A DNA stretch of 64,000 nt from Micromussa lordhowensis (taxonomy: Eukaryota; Cnidaria; Anthozoa; Scleractinia; Lobophylliidae): contig OZ026596.1 in the NCBI GenBank assembly GCA_964020085.1, forward strand, positions 31,675,022 to 31,739,021, in the 5' to 3' direction. Numbering within the stretch: the stretch's first letter is position 1; each line of letters begins with the position of its first letter. Positions 36,601-51,600 of the stretch are shown here, one piece after another. The notes under the pieces are model-generated. The model saw only the letters and a program-made list of their open reading frames with translations. It was not told the DNA's origin and searched no databases. A program made the translations under genes and the position numbers.

Positions 36601-39600
36601 AAGTGCGATGAGAACAGGTCCCATAGTAAGGAGTTGTAGTTGTGTTTAGCCCTGGGCCTTTATTGTTCTCAGTGTAATGATCACAACTGTTATATCACTG
36701 TATGTTCGCGCCTTAAATATTCAAATACTAATGTATAGAATACAGAAGCTTCAGGTAGAAGCCATTCAATTTGCTAACGGTCCCTTGGGCATACCGACAT
36801 CACATGCCAAACAGACTCTTGGGGTGACCTCGCCAATCATAACAAGTCGTTATGGAACGACACGAATGCCAGAAATGGAAAGGATTTGTACACTGGTTGC
36901 GCGCAAAGTTTACCATCTGCAAGCACATGCAAATGAAGTTAAGACATTCTGAAACATATGCCTTGTTTGAACTACAACACTATCTACACGACAAGATAAC
37001 ATTCAAAATATAACCTTTTAACAACAACGTTGAAAGGGGGGAAAACGGGACGAAGAGAATGAAAATCTCTTTTTTTTTGCTTTTCAAACGAAGACATGTT
37101 TTTGTGGGAATGTTTCATTAACTATTTCTTCAAATCTCTTGTCTAGATTTTTAAACCTTTCGGCCGCCATGATTTACATGGGCAACAATGGTCTTTAAAA
37201 AATCGTTCCGCCCTTTTTATTTGTGGCATTGATTTCGCACCACAACCGTTTTTCATGATTGTTATGGTCACGTGATGGGGTTGGTTGGTCCTGGTAATAT
37301 TTGATGAAGTCAAGTTAAAGCAAGCAGCGACCAAGTGTCTATATACCTAACCGAACAGTTCAAATACTTCCAGTGAAATCTTACCTGAAGACATTTCTTC
37401 CTAAACAGCATTTCCACACAGGAGCGTTTTTTGTTGTCAAGGCCAGCATGGTGGTAGCTGACTCCTCGTCTCAAGGCCCTCTTAAACATGTCTTTGCTTT
37501 TGACGAACCTTATGCGACCCATTATCTTTTCCATCTCCTTCAAAGGAAGCAATTAGCCTTGTTGAGGACTACTCGCTTTAAAACAAATCCATATTGCATT
37601 GAGGAAAAAATTCATCCAAAAAACTTTCATACACGACTTTGTCTTCAGTCAATTACCTAATAGTCATCAAAAAAGTAAACTTTTGGATGACTTGTTAACA
37701 TACTGAAATAATTCAGTTCTGAGCGTTTGAAATAAGTATAACGGTTGATGTCGCTACAAAATTATTTCTGAAGCCGGCTGAAGAGACAATGAAACATTCC
37801 AATTTTTTACAAAGAATTTTGTACCATGGTCCCGGAAGTGTTTTCATTGGTCTTATATCAAGTCTGGAATTTAAAAGAAAAGCTATAATTAAGTGGCATT
37901 CATATGTTTTTCCTCGTTATGAAGGACTTCACTGAAATGTCCCCCTGTATAAACGTAGCCAGTTTTAAGCTTTCTGAGGGTACTGTGATCAAATGGTTTC
38001 AGTTAGAGATCGAAGAGTGATATATTTTAGGGACAGAAAACCGTTAAAATTTTAGTCCAGTAGTCAAATCACGTGTCTCAAGAGCCACTTCGTCTTCGAG
38101 TTCAGGATCAGCTGACGAAGAGAAACACAGGGTATCTGGGAACGAGAATGAGTCACTCGTTTGATTCTCTAGACTACCTGTTTTCCTACCTTCCTACCTA
38201 ACTCTAGACTACCTGTTTTCCTACCTTCCTACCTAACTCTAGACTACCTGTTTTCCTACCTTCCTACCTAACTCTAGACTACCTGTTTTCCTACCTTCCT
38301 ACCTAACTCTAGACTACCTGTTTTCCTACCTTCCTACCTAACTCTAGACTACCTGTTTTCCTACCTTCCTACCTAACTCTAGACTACCTGTTTTCCTACC
38401 TTCCTACCTAACTCTAGACTACCTGTTTTCCTACCTTCCTACCTAACTCTAGACTACCTGTTTTCCTACCTTCATACCTAACTCTAGACTACCTGTTTTC
38501 CTACCTTCCTATCTAACTCTAGACTACCTGTTTTCCTACCTTCCTACCTAACTCTAGACTACCTGTTTTCCTACCTTCATACCTAACTCTAGACTACCTG
38601 TTTTCCTACCTTCCTACCTAACTCTAGACTACCTGTTTTCCTACCTTCCTACCTAACTCTAGACTACCTGTTTTCCTACCTTCCTACCTAACTCTAGACT
38701 ACCTGTTTTCCTACCTTCCTACCCCCTAACTCTAGACTACCTGTTTTCCAATTCCGTGTGTAAATGCCAACGTGCATGCTGGCAAAGGTTCATCCAAAGC
38801 TGAAGAGTCTTCCTCATCTTCTTCCCCTTGCTGGCTGGTCAATCTGTTAAGAGAAACAAACTGGCACATTAACAACATATGGTTGAACATCACTCAACGT
38901 TAGTCGCTGAACATCATTTCTACTGAGTAACTTTCAATGAAAAAAGAAAACCAATTATAGATCATACACCTATTCCGTTCTTGGATTAAGAACGCACCGT
39001 AATTTTTCATCATGCTAATAGCTTTAGCTAAGGGAGTTACCGCCATCCCCTCATGCATAAGGTATGTAGGTATGAGCCACGCCCAAATGTAATGTTTTGG
39101 AATCGTTTCGTTGAAAATCGAGATCAGAGACTTTACCATGATGGTCTAAAATTGTGTGAGGAGACTAAAACAGTGTACGTATAGTCATCTCCTTTTATCG
39201 GTGTTTTCATCGTATTTATTACATCGGAAAAAAAGAGTAGTTCCCTCAGATACTATAAAGGTCAGCTCCACAAATGACAGTGACCAACGACGATGTGACC
39301 AACAAATAATTTATTTTTCCAGCTGATGGCAAACTTAAGGTATCAGTGTACCCCAAATGACCATCATTCTTTGGCCCCGCTTTACAGTCAGACGTTTGAC
39401 GCAAACCCCAATAAAGTATATATTTTCTGAGAGCTTAATAATTGTAGATTACGAAGGTATATTCATCGACATAAAAAAATGTACGGTTTTCCGAATATAG
39501 CGCGCTATTTCCCAAAGTACAGAGGTTCACTAATCAAGTTCGTTTCCGGTCAGATTTGATCGGGAGAACACGATCAACATCGCTATGTCTTCTTGACACC

Positions 39601-42600
39601 TTTCTCTAAAAAATGGTGTCGGGAAATTTTGATTACTTGTCTGGTTTGTTTCTGACACGCAGTTAAACTTTGAGAGTTGATAAAACATGCATTCCCTTCA
39701 CTAAAAAGGTCATAACTTTTGAAAGAAGCCAAAAATGAAAATTCCCCGACACCGTTTTTTTGCCTTATTATCGGGCAACGTTCTCTCCAAATTTCAGCGA
39801 AAAACGTTGAAAAATGGCCGGAAACGAACTCAAAATGTGCGCCTCACTTGCTGAAATTTTCGTTTCGAGATACGAAGAAAAATATACTTTTGGGCGTTCT
39901 TCCGGTGTAATGAGATAATTACACAAAACGTGTGAAAGTTAATTACCCGTTGATAGACCAAGTAAAGGCTCAGTTTACTTTAAACCGGGCTCAAATGTTG
40001 CTCCTGGCGGGAAATATCCTTTGGAAGATCTGGATTCCGCCGCTCGCGTATAAGGTTAGTAAGGAAATAAGCTTCGTTTAATTTTTCATTTTCCATGTTT
40101 TAAATGTATTTGCTAATGCAGATTCACCATCCATCTAACGAAACAGGTTGAATGATGCCGAAGACAAGTAAAAAAACAAGGGACAGGAAACGAACGGGCA
40201 CCATGGCACGCGTGCAGATCAAGAAGTTGCAACTTCGAACGGCGAAAGCGCCAAACAACTCATGATTAGAGAAATGCGAGAATCGGGGTAACTGATTTCT
40301 CGAGATTTTCTTGCAAGCGATTGCCGGCAACAATTGTTCGACCGGCCAACGTTTGCCATGACTCTTGTGAGTCCGGTTGTGCAGGTTCGTCTTTGCCTTT
40401 GTCTTCAGTTTTCGACCGGCTAGCGCTAACAGTCTCGTTCTCCCATCGACTTTGTTCTTCCTCGTCTTGTGAAATCAACTTCTCCAGCTCAAAGTAAGAA
40501 CCTCGGTCGCTAGCTGCTAAAACTTCAGCTCGATCCTTATCGAATGATTTTGAAACCTTTTTCCCCTTTGAAGGTTTCTTTGCGCTTGCAAAAGGACACG
40601 GACTTCGTTTTTTCTTCGACGACATGGAATAGAAATACCATAAACTGTTCAATCTAAAATATACAAAAGCAAAACACTCGAAGCAACACGTCGACGACCA
40701 ATTTTAAAAATACAAACACAAACCGGTGTGAAACTCGCGAACATCGTGTCTGTCACGTGATGCAAGTTTACTTCTCGTGACAACGTGTTGACAGTTATCA
40801 ATTAGAGATAATTAATGGAAGAAACGTTTTCTGTTAATAACTTTGCTTAGGATCAATCTTTTTTCATAGAATTTTTTTTTAAATGAAAGGTTGCAATACG
40901 ATCTATCTGAAAAAGCCAAAAACATTTTTTTGGAAAAATGTGTTACTTTTTCCCAGTAGAAATGCAAGCAAGCTCTACTTCTCAAAGCAGATGGTTCAAA
41001 GAACAGAGCCTACGCAGCACCCTGTCTTTCTCAGCCATCCGCACGGGTGTTTACATTCTAGCAAATCAACCTGGCTCTATGGCACAAATGCTACTGCCGA
41101 AAATATGTAAGCTAAACTGTTTAAAATACCTTTTCGCTTTTTCTTTCTCTGTTTCATCTCTTGTCTTTTTCAGTTTCTTTTCAGCCTTTGCTCGCCTTTT
41201 CTCAACAAGTTTTAAGGCTTTTGAGTCGCCTCGTTCTCTTATATCGGCCTCTCGTTCTTCAAATTCCACAGTAAGTCGTTTGGATAGCATTTCGCACATC
41301 ACACGATCAAAGCTATTAGAAGATAATAAAATAAATAAGCATATGATTAAAGAAGGAATACATTTAAAAAAAAATGAACGCTACGATACGATACGATACG
41401 ACTTTATTTAACCACGCTAGCCACGTTTCGGCGTCATCTTGTCGCCATTGTAAAGTGCAGATATAAGTCGTTCAGTTCTGATATATACTAGCTTAGGTGT
41501 TAAGGAGTCAAGAAAAATTGAAGAACAATGTCAGCTAATTAACACTTTGTCCGAATAGAGTCCGCTTGTGTGTTTAAGTTTGGTCTTTTTTCTTTGATTA
41601 ACAGCATCTCATAAAACAGGCATTCCAGCTTCCCTCTGCACTTGTTGAATTGAAAAGATGTTGAATTGTTCGTGCATATTTGGTTGCATGGTCTGGATTG
41701 TGACTTTCTCGCAGGATAAGCATAAACAAATAAATGCTTGTGCTTTAATAAAAATCCTTCCAATGAGGGCAATTTGCACAAAGCTCTGCATTACCTGAAC
41801 ACTAAGGCTGGCAATTTATCTTGTGCTCTAAGCTGGTCAACAAGCTTTGGGAAGTTCAGGAAGATGAAAAAATTCCCGGACGAAGGCATTCCTTTTTTGC
41901 TCCATTCTCCTTCAGCTGAGGCCTGCGTCTCCTGACAAACGGAATTCAACGACTGAATCACGGATTGCACCTGTAAAAATAATAAATAAACAGCAAATTA
42001 TGCTTGAGGATTTACCGTTAGTTTCAGTAGTTTAAGTCGTATTACATTGTTATAGCTCCCAACCCAAACACGTTTTCCGATTGGAGGAGAACGTATCACG
42101 TGTCATGGGTCAAAACTCACTAACTTCTTAGGGAAGCAACAACTTGAACTCAGTTCGACTCGCACGTGATCAGGTCGTGCACATTGAATCCACTGCAAAT
42201 TTGTTGTGCCAGCCGGCGTAAAGCAAATCATTCTTTCGCATTTTTTTCCATTTTTGATTTGGGAGGTATAACAACTTCGACCTTAATGTTTCCATCGAGG
42301 GTAACTGAGAAACAAAACTCACTGTTTCCCTTGGGGCCAGTCATTAAGTGCTTAATATCATATGCAATATCATCTAACACTGCTTCTACATGCAGTTTAT
42401 TATTTTACCTTCTTCAACTGTTTTTCATCGGCCCAGGACTTGAATTCCTTCTTCACAGCACGCTCGTATTGTCTAGCATGACTCTTCTCAATCAGCTTAT
42501 TTTCCAGGAAATATTGTTCTGGAGAGAGTTTCTGTAACAGTTGTTTAACAAATGAAGTTTAAATAAGGCATGATTAAACTACTGCTGTCTGTATTTGCTG

Positions 42601-45600
42601 TGAATAGAGACATTTTTATATTTTTGTGTTGGATTGATTTCAAAGATTAGGGGAAAAGAAACCAAATTTTTTTTAACGTCTGCCTTAAATGTTTTCTTAA
42701 AACCTCTTATGTTCAATGAATTAGTCATAAAATTATTTATTATTCTCTCTTTTGAAAGAGCTACACCTAATGAGTTGACCGCTGACCTGCATGGATTCTT
42801 TGTCGGGCCAATGTTTAACCATGACGTCATACAGTTGAAGAGTCTCCTCAGGTGTGAGAGCCATGTCACCTGGAAAACCATTTTCCTGCAGCTGTTTGTA
42901 AGGAAAAGAATTATAACAATTTTTTTTCGGTGGACAGTTGGACCAAAAGCTAAATCTTATATTAATGAAGTAGAATATTTCATAAATCATTTAATTGGGT
43001 GGCACCCAATTAATTAATTACTTAGTTATTTAATGAGTTGCTCTAATCGGTTGAGATTGTCGTGGAAAGTGAGTCATTATGAACGACAAAATATTGATGA
43101 ACAATTTCTGGTTTACTAGGCATGGAAGAGTTCTTATGATAAATTCCCTACAACCTTTTTACTCATTCGATTGCCATCATTGTTAGTGAAAAGTATTGTT
43201 TTATTACACTTCTGTTGATTCTGATTCCTAACCTGCTTGGGTCCAAGCTGCGCACATGGATGAAGTCTCACAAACTCTCCAGAGTTTTTAAGCTCGTAAT
43301 CATCTTCGTACATTTCGGTTTTCTTAGAAAATTTACCGTTATTGGGACTTGGAAGGTATATGCTCTTTTCCAGATCTGAGTATCGCTCTTCGCAAGTAAC
43401 TTGAAAACAATCACAATGTCAAGGAAATTAATTTAGAAGCCCAGGAACTTATTAATTAGGCTAGCACACTGTAAAGAACAGGAGCAGTGTCTATTCGTGC
43501 AGATAATATCGCAGGAAAATGGAGAGAGAGTTCCATATTGAATTCCCTTTGGGAATGGGAGGCAGGAATGGCACAGAAGTGGCGGGTTCAGTGTTGCCCA
43601 GGTTCGATTCCCGGCCCGGTGCCATAGGTGGGTCGAGTTTGTTGTTGGTTCTCGATTTTTCTCCGGGTTCTCCAGTTTTCCTCCATCCACAAAAACCAAC
43701 ATTTCCAAACTCCAGTTCGACCAGGATAGAGGGCCCGCATGAAACCCAGCTAAGACTGATGTGGCTTCCTCTATAAGTATTGTAAATTGTTTTTATAAAT
43801 AAGATGATTAGTAAATTACTCGCTAATACCTAGCCTGATTCTGTATGAATTCCTCAGCTTCCCTTTATCTTGTTTATCCTGCTGCTCGCGAAAGTCTTGA
43901 GCAGCTTGCAACCATCTGGAATGGAAACAAGCTCCATTTAATGAAAATGAACTTTATCCCTACTGACACGAGTCGTAGAAAACCTCCTACAATCATAACA
44001 TGGCTCAACACTTACGTCATCAGGTCACGTGGGTTGCCAATGGTTGCCGAGAGCGCCAGAAAAGGACAACGAATCAGAAGAAGAAGATGTTCCCAGACTT
44101 CCGCGCCAGTCTCTTCACCAAGACAGTGCACCTAACAAGAATTGAAACATTAAGGCAAAGTTGTTATCATTATGCAGTGTACTTAATGGAGTCTCTAAAG
44201 GAACTAGAAGGCAGTAGAAAGTACAGTATTCGACGTTAGCAAGCCATAGATAGCAAAATAATTAATCAACTTTCATGTATTTTAGAGCAATCCTTAGAAC
44301 ATTACAGATTTACATGAGATTTACGTGAGATTTACATGAGATTTACATGAGATTTACATGCCAACATGGCGATGATAAACTACCATGTTTTCCCCTGTCT
44401 ACCTCATCGAAGATCACATATTTGACATTCTTAGTCCAGTCCTGTCTGCGCGGCGAGAGGAAAAGGATCTCTAAACACTCAGGAACTGTAACAAGAATCT
44501 GTCGGGAAAAAGAAGTCGTTAAAAAAACACACACAAAAAGAAAAGAAAAATGAAGAACGATGATAAAGCTCGCCTAATAAGTTATGACAACTGAAAAATG
44601 AAGCAGTGTATTCAAACAGACGTAAAAGAAGACCAAGTGTTTGGTTTAGTTACCTGGGAGTTCATTGTATTGCGCCGATAATCCCTTGTAAAGACACCAT
44701 ACGCTGCTCGTCCGTCTGGGAGCTGTTTACGGTGAAACCGAGCGTAGACTGTGGCAACAACTTGATTGACTAAAGCCTAGAAAGAAAGTTAATCAATTAG
44801 TAATGGATAAAAACCAGTGCTGCGAATTCTCTCATTTCCTGGTGTGCACTACTATTGGAGTTAGAGTGAAAATATGATCTTATTCGGGTTTTAAGAAGAG
44901 TAAGACAATGTTAGTTGTATGTCAAAATAAGTGGTCTTACTGCAACTCAAAACTGGCAGTGTCATCTGAAAAACGTTTTTCAAATGCTCATCCGTGTTTT
45001 TCTATCTGAGGTTTTTGATTCTCTAAATCAGCTAATCCGATTTGATTGCATAAACACTTCAGTACATATCAAAATTTATCACATCATGTGGAGCAGCTTT
45101 ACGAAATCAACGGGCTACAGGCAGTTGAATTTGACTTAACTCGAGTCTCGCCAAGAAACCAAAACATAATGTCTTGAAAAACTACCAGATTATCATAGAC
45201 TTCATCAAGCAAAGCGTTTTCTGTATCGCTCCGTTACCTTTGTCGGTGAAACATAAACCACTACACCATCATTGCTTTCCCGTAGCACTTTCTCCATGCA
45301 GTAGTAAGAGGCATAAGTTTTCCCTGATGAGGTTGGTGCCACGATCACTGCTGACTCGTTGTTGTCCACAGCATCAAGGAGCTCACGCTATCAATACAGA
45401 AACATTGAAATAAATAAGAAACATGAAACGTTCAAATTAACAAATAGTTTCCATGTTGCCGTGCATCTGTTCAGTAATAGATCACAGATGACGTCAAAAT
45501 GTGGTAGGAGAACAAAGTGGCATACGAGCCGATAGGCAAGTGTGTCACTATTACTGATTATGTACGCACAGCAGCGTGGAATCTACTCGTTGTATATAAT

Positions 45601-48600
45601 AAAGCAACAACAACCGTTGTTAATGACGTCATCTATGCGTCTGTTTTCCAATAGATAATAGGCAAGAACCAATCAAAAAGCGAAAATAATTTGACTTATT
45701 ATATAAAACCAGGGAGTGTGCTATAAAATGGAAACATAAACTTAATTGAAGGTAGGATGTTCGTCTAGGTCGAAGAAAAGTCAATAATACTTGTGAAACG
45801 TTTGACAGACGTACCTCAAGGTCGAGCCTTGTCAGTTTGCCCTCGATTCACTTTTCACATTGCATGGAATCATCAGTAATTAAAACATAACATACCTGCC
45901 AAGAATCTGGAATAAAGTGGTCCACTCTGGGATCGGGGTCCGTGCACTCGTCTCGTTTCAGCAAATGTCCCATGTGCTCCAGTTGGAATCTTGCACTTGT
46001 AGTTTGAACAGAAAGCTGTCCGTCCTACAATACAACATGTAGTTTAATAATGTATATGTTGTAGGTCAAAATGAAATTCAGGTTAAAATGAAATTCCTTT
46101 GTTTCTTAACCCTAATCATTCATGAATCATCAATAATTAGGTTTGAAGACAAAGGAAATCGAGAATCAAACTAGGTTAAAATCATTTTAACCTGAATTTC
46201 ATTTTGACCTACAACATATACATCAAGCCATACTTATTGTAAAATCCAAAACTAGTGACGTGCTTATACAGAACGAAGTATCGTTGGTTCGTAGAAAGTC
46301 TCGGCCCCAGCTGTTAAAATCGTGGAAAACGCTACCCAGCGGATACCTCACTACCCATTGGATAGCGTAGTTTGTTTTTGCAACACTTATCCATTGGATA
46401 GTGATTTACTCCGTGACAGCATTATCTAGCCTGGCCGTGTAGTTCTGGGTTTAGCAGTCACCTGGGTAGCAAGTCTCTTGTCGATTGGGCACTTCAGAGT
46501 AGATCCAGTTCTCATTAACCCTGTATCAATGACAGTTTTGAAGGATTTGGTTTTAAATTAATAATATCGCGATTTTTACTGGTAAGTGACAACAGATAAA
46601 TGTCAGGAATTGTCGGAAGGGTTATCTTGGAAAGGGCTGGTTGGTTTCTGGGTTTATAAAAAGTTACCTTTATCTTGAGACTGAAAATTTGAAAACTATG
46701 GATAAAACGAGTTGACAACATTGCAGCTCTGTTAATGTGTTCTTCAGATTTATGTCTAGTATAAGCTAGCGTTTATCGATACGGTATTTACCCTTTCTCC
46801 ACGTTCTGGTGGCAAATCATAAAACGTGGCTGCAATGTCATCGAAGCCCAGCTTTTGGATATATCCGGCAACTTTCTTTTTTTCTTTATCCGTGAGAAGA
46901 CTTTGAAAACCTTGAGCAATTTTCTGCACGCTTTCCATCAGAAGGACAGGGTATTTCATATCGTTACAACTAGGGTCACGTGTTCCTTGAAGAATAATAC
47001 AATAAAAAACATTTTAGTTGCCATGGACACTGGAGACATCTTCACCAAATATTAATAGTTTAGCCTTTATCCTCCGCAGAGGCTCCATAGTTTGTTCGGG
47101 TAGGGAAGTTCCGTTGAATGATGTAAGTGCAGGCACAGGGGTCGACTTTGCGCCTGCACTCACTTCGCACGGCGATTTATAAAACAAATGTTCGAACCCC
47201 TACGGAGGAGAGATTAGTTTAGCGTCTCAACTCATTTTTGTTTACCCCTGACAGGAAGTCTAGCAATTAGAAAAGTAAAGTCGGATATACGTAATTTATT
47301 TCTCGGTTTAAGACAATTTTTCTTCCCTTACTTGTATGTTTCCAGGCTTCGAAGGAACCCTGTACTCTTTTCATGAGCGCTTGAAGACGAAATTCAGGAG
47401 ATTTGCACTCTGCTTCATATTTATCAACAAGCTGCAAGGCAGTGTTGTAGTTATCGCTCTTCAAGCTGCTGTCGAAATTTTTAACAATAGAAAGCCACTT
47501 TTCTTGGTCTTTTTCCTTTGCTTGGTCTGTCGGGAGAGTTTTTGAAAAAAGTATTGAACAATAAGAATGTTTACAACAACTATTTACAACGCTCTCTTTC
47601 GCAGAGATAACAGCGAAAGTGGACAGGGAAAAGACAGTTTTGGTCTGGGTGGGTGTCACACGTTCAGCTACTCCAACACGGAGAAAGAATAGCTTCTGTT
47701 TACGTAGATTACAACAGAATTCTCTTCATCAAGAGAGATAAATATATAACTTGTTTTAAAAGCCATTTAGTAGCCACTAAGGTTAATAGCTCGAGCAACA
47801 CAAAGTCGCACCTCAAACTCCCGCAAGTGCACACATGCACACGCACTGGCTTGGTCATGTGACCAATGTTCATAGTCCCGGATGTCCACAGAACACTACA
47901 TATTCCTCATTCTCCGCATATAAACTCTAACATAAATAACATGAACAATGTCAACATGTCTCGTCAGGTAAATAGAAGACTGTCAGTACAGCATGATAAG
48001 TGCCACTGGGAAACCAGAACCACCATCAGGTACTCGGGTGACTCTCTCTGATCTCCTTGGTAACAGCTGTGGCTGGATAGGGTTCTGATCCTCAACTTGC
48101 CTGGCACTTGCTGCCATCTTTCGGGCTGGGTGTGATTTATATTGTACTTCTGCCGGATCTGAGAGGCTCGATCCCTTTGGCTCTACAACCGGCGTGACAA
48201 ACTGTTTGAAATGCTGAATGTTTCGCTTGTTTTCCACGGCTTGAGGTGACTTTAACTGGATCTGATCCCAATGATGTGCCATCACCTGGTACTGCTCGTT
48301 GTCGTAGTGTGGCGACAATTTATTCTCGATCCTTCTTGTTCTCCAGTAGCTTAAAATCCCTCTCTTGTATGCATTTCTCTGCTGCCTGATGCCTCTTGTC
48401 AGCATGGTCTGTGTCAGCCCGCTTTTTTCTGCATCGCGATTTCTGGCTTGTGATATCCTTGGTCCTCAGATTCCTCTACATCAGTAACTTCTGGCAACTT
48501 AATAGATAATTTCCACCCAAATAGTAATTCTGCTGGGCTCTTAGCAGTTGTTACTTGCGGGGTGGAGCGGTAGGTCAGAAGGTACTTGTTCAACTCCAAT

Positions 48601-51600
48601 CTCCAGTCTCTCTTCTCAGCATCGGCCAGTCTCATTGCTTTCAAAAGGGAACGATTTTGCCTCTCAACTTCCCCATTTGCTCTTGGCCATAGTACTGTGG
48701 TCAATATATGCTCGATGCCTGCCAGGATTCTTCCATTTCTGCGGACGCCAGGTTAAGTCCATTGTCCGTTCTCAGGGTACTAGGTACCTTATATCTAGAG
48801 AACTGTTTATCTAAGCACTTGATAATCACCTCAGAAGTAGTAGATTTAATTATTTCAACCTCCACCCATCGGCTGAAGTAGTCCACTTCATAGGCCCAAG
48901 TAATTCCAATGCTAGATCCTGCAATGGCCTCTCCGGAATCCTGGTTGTTTTCACTAGCGGAGTTTACCGTCCCCTTTGTAACCAGTTGACACAAGTAACA
49001 TTCTCAGCACTTCCGTTCCGCATCCTTATCAATTCCCGGCCGCCACACTTTAAACCTGAGTCTCTCCTTCATTTTTACTATCCCCTGGTGACCCTCGTGC
49101 GCAAGTTCCACAACCCTCTGCCTCAACACCTTGGATGTGCTTGTTCCACGCAGGGTAACTTGACCAATGAAGGTCAGTTCGTTACGCACCACTCTGAATG
49201 ACTGTGGGCTCTTCTCCCAGTTTCCACTAGCAAGGAAATTACGCACTACCTGCAACTCTTCATCCTCTGTGGAGGCACTCTCTATCTCTTGGATCTTAAT
49301 GGCTACTGCAACTGATTTAAGCGCAACCATCATAACATGTTCATCGCCATTGCGACACTTCTCTGATGCCGGGAGAGTTGTCAAACGTGACAGGGCGTCA
49401 GAAATATTATCCCGTGATGCAACGCAGCACACCTTATAATTGTATGGTGGCAGCTTCGACACCCATCGCTCGCTGCGTGCTAACGGCTTAGATCCTCTAG
49501 AGTAGATCACCTTCAGGGCTTCATGATCTGACACCAGCTCAAAGGTCGGCAAGCCGTACAAGTATACGTTGAACCGTTCACATGACCACACAAGTGCCTG
49601 CGCTTCCTTTTCGATCTGACTGTACCTCATTTCTACACTGCTAAGGCTCCTGCTGGCGTAGCAAACCTCTCTACTCTCACCGTTCTTCTCCTGGACAAAC
49701 ATTGAACCTACCCCCACAGGACTTGCATCAGCTATCACTCGAGTGTGTGCCTCTTTGTCGAAATATCCCAGAACAGAAACATGAGATAACTGCTCTTTCA
49801 GTTCCTGGAACGACACTTTCTGCTCACTGTCCCACACAAATGGTACTCCCTGCCTGGAGATCGCTCGTAGAGGCTCTGCAATGGTGGCAAAATTGGGAAT
49901 AAAACGTTCACTGAAGCCGACCATCCCCAGGAAACTTCTAACTTCTGGAGATTCCTATCATACTCCTCATTGCTCTTGCCATGCACTATCACGTCATCGG
50001 CAATGTTCTGACCCCGCCAATATCAGAGACTACTTGCCCTACGATCTGCTGGTACTTCTCGGGTGCAGAGTTTACCCCGAAGTCTCTTGCATCTGAATAA
50101 CCGATCATGTGTGGCAAATGTAGTTGTCTCTGGAGTCCTCATCTGGTTCAATCTGGTGAAATCCTAGACGAAGTTCCAGTTTTGAAAACATTGCACTGCC
50201 ATTGAGGTTTTCCAACACCTCGTCCACGGTCAGGATGGGTATCCTTTCACGATGGTAGCTGCATTTGCCTTTGTCATGTCCAAGCACAACCCCTGATGTC
50301 CCCTGATGCCTTTGGCGCAACCACCACGGGACTAGCCTATGATGGTGGCCCATCTACACGCTTCACTATTAGCAATGAGGTCTTGTATTTTCGCAAATAC
50401 TTTCTCTCGCAATGCCAGTGAGGCACGCCTTGGTTTCTGAGCCATTGGTGTCAGCTCTAAGTCAACGTGTAGTTTCAGCTTGTAATATTTCAGCTTACCA
50501 ACACCGACCAAAACCGACAAACACTGTTGGGTACTCAGCCTGAAGAGCTGGGGCTAGGTTCTCACCGACAACATTGCACTGCAAACTCACTGCTGACACC
50601 CGAACCACACCCAGAGCCTTTGAGGTTTCGTGGCCCAGCAGACATCTTCCACTCTTGGTAGCCACTAAATGTAAACTTGTCTTCTTATCCAAGCACGAGC
50701 TTTATCTAAGGCCTCTTCCAGTGTAATATTCCTTTGTTCCAGCAGTTTCCTCTTCAGCTCAAAATCCGTTAGCTCCTCAATCAGCTGATCTCTCAAATTG
50801 TCGTTCAAACTCGTTCCAAAATTGCAATGCCTCGCTTGTTTTCTAAGGCGTACCATAAACTTTTCAGCGGTCTCCCAATCCTGCAGTGACAACTGACGAA
50901 AACCATGGTGTTCGTAAGGAGTATTTTCCTCGACGCGCATCTTATAAAGTTATCTTATAGAATTCGAACGCACGGTTCCAATTACTTCGCCTCTCCAATG
51001 CTTGCGAAGCAGCGCCGGTTAAATCCAACGGTGGCAAGTGTTTCTCAGTCATATTTGGACCATCCTCGTCGCCAATGCAATATTCCTAGAAGCCGCTAAA
51101 GTCAATAACTCGAGCAACACCAAGTCTCACCTCAAACTATTTGAGCCCATGACCTGTATATACCTACGGGTATATGACGAACTCACAATATGACCAGCTC
51201 CCAGTTGGCTTGATCATAGCTCAGTTGGTAGAGCACTGCACCGGTACCGCAGAGGTCATGGGTTCGAATCCCGTTTAAGCCTGGATTTTTTTCAGGCTTT
51301 AATTTCACAGCTGCTTACGTTGTGTGTATAGCTGCGTTGATCATGTGTCTTCATATCTTTCTCCGCAAGTCATATATAGGAATTTCCATATATTCAATTG
51401 CATGTATAGGTTATGTTAGGTTCAATCCCCTGTATACATGTCACCTTTAAAGGGGCAAGCCAGCAGGTATTTGTACTCTACAAAATTGCCTTGAAGACAC
51501 GTTAACAATTATATTAGATAATCCAGGTGTAGAAACAGCACAGAGAAATGGATAATGAGGACGATTGAGATGGACTGAAGCATGGTAACCAACTTGGAAA

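Noticed and set aside
38167..38748. CRISPR array
   Set aside because: The repeats are contiguous with no unique spacers, and the context is a eukaryotic intron, so it is a minisatellite.
40266..40652. Reading the 40.3-kb ORF as a DDX60 exon
   Set aside because: Exon 29 leaves two bases and exon 30 supplies one, which joins them directly in frame. The ORF contains its own stop and does not match DDX60.
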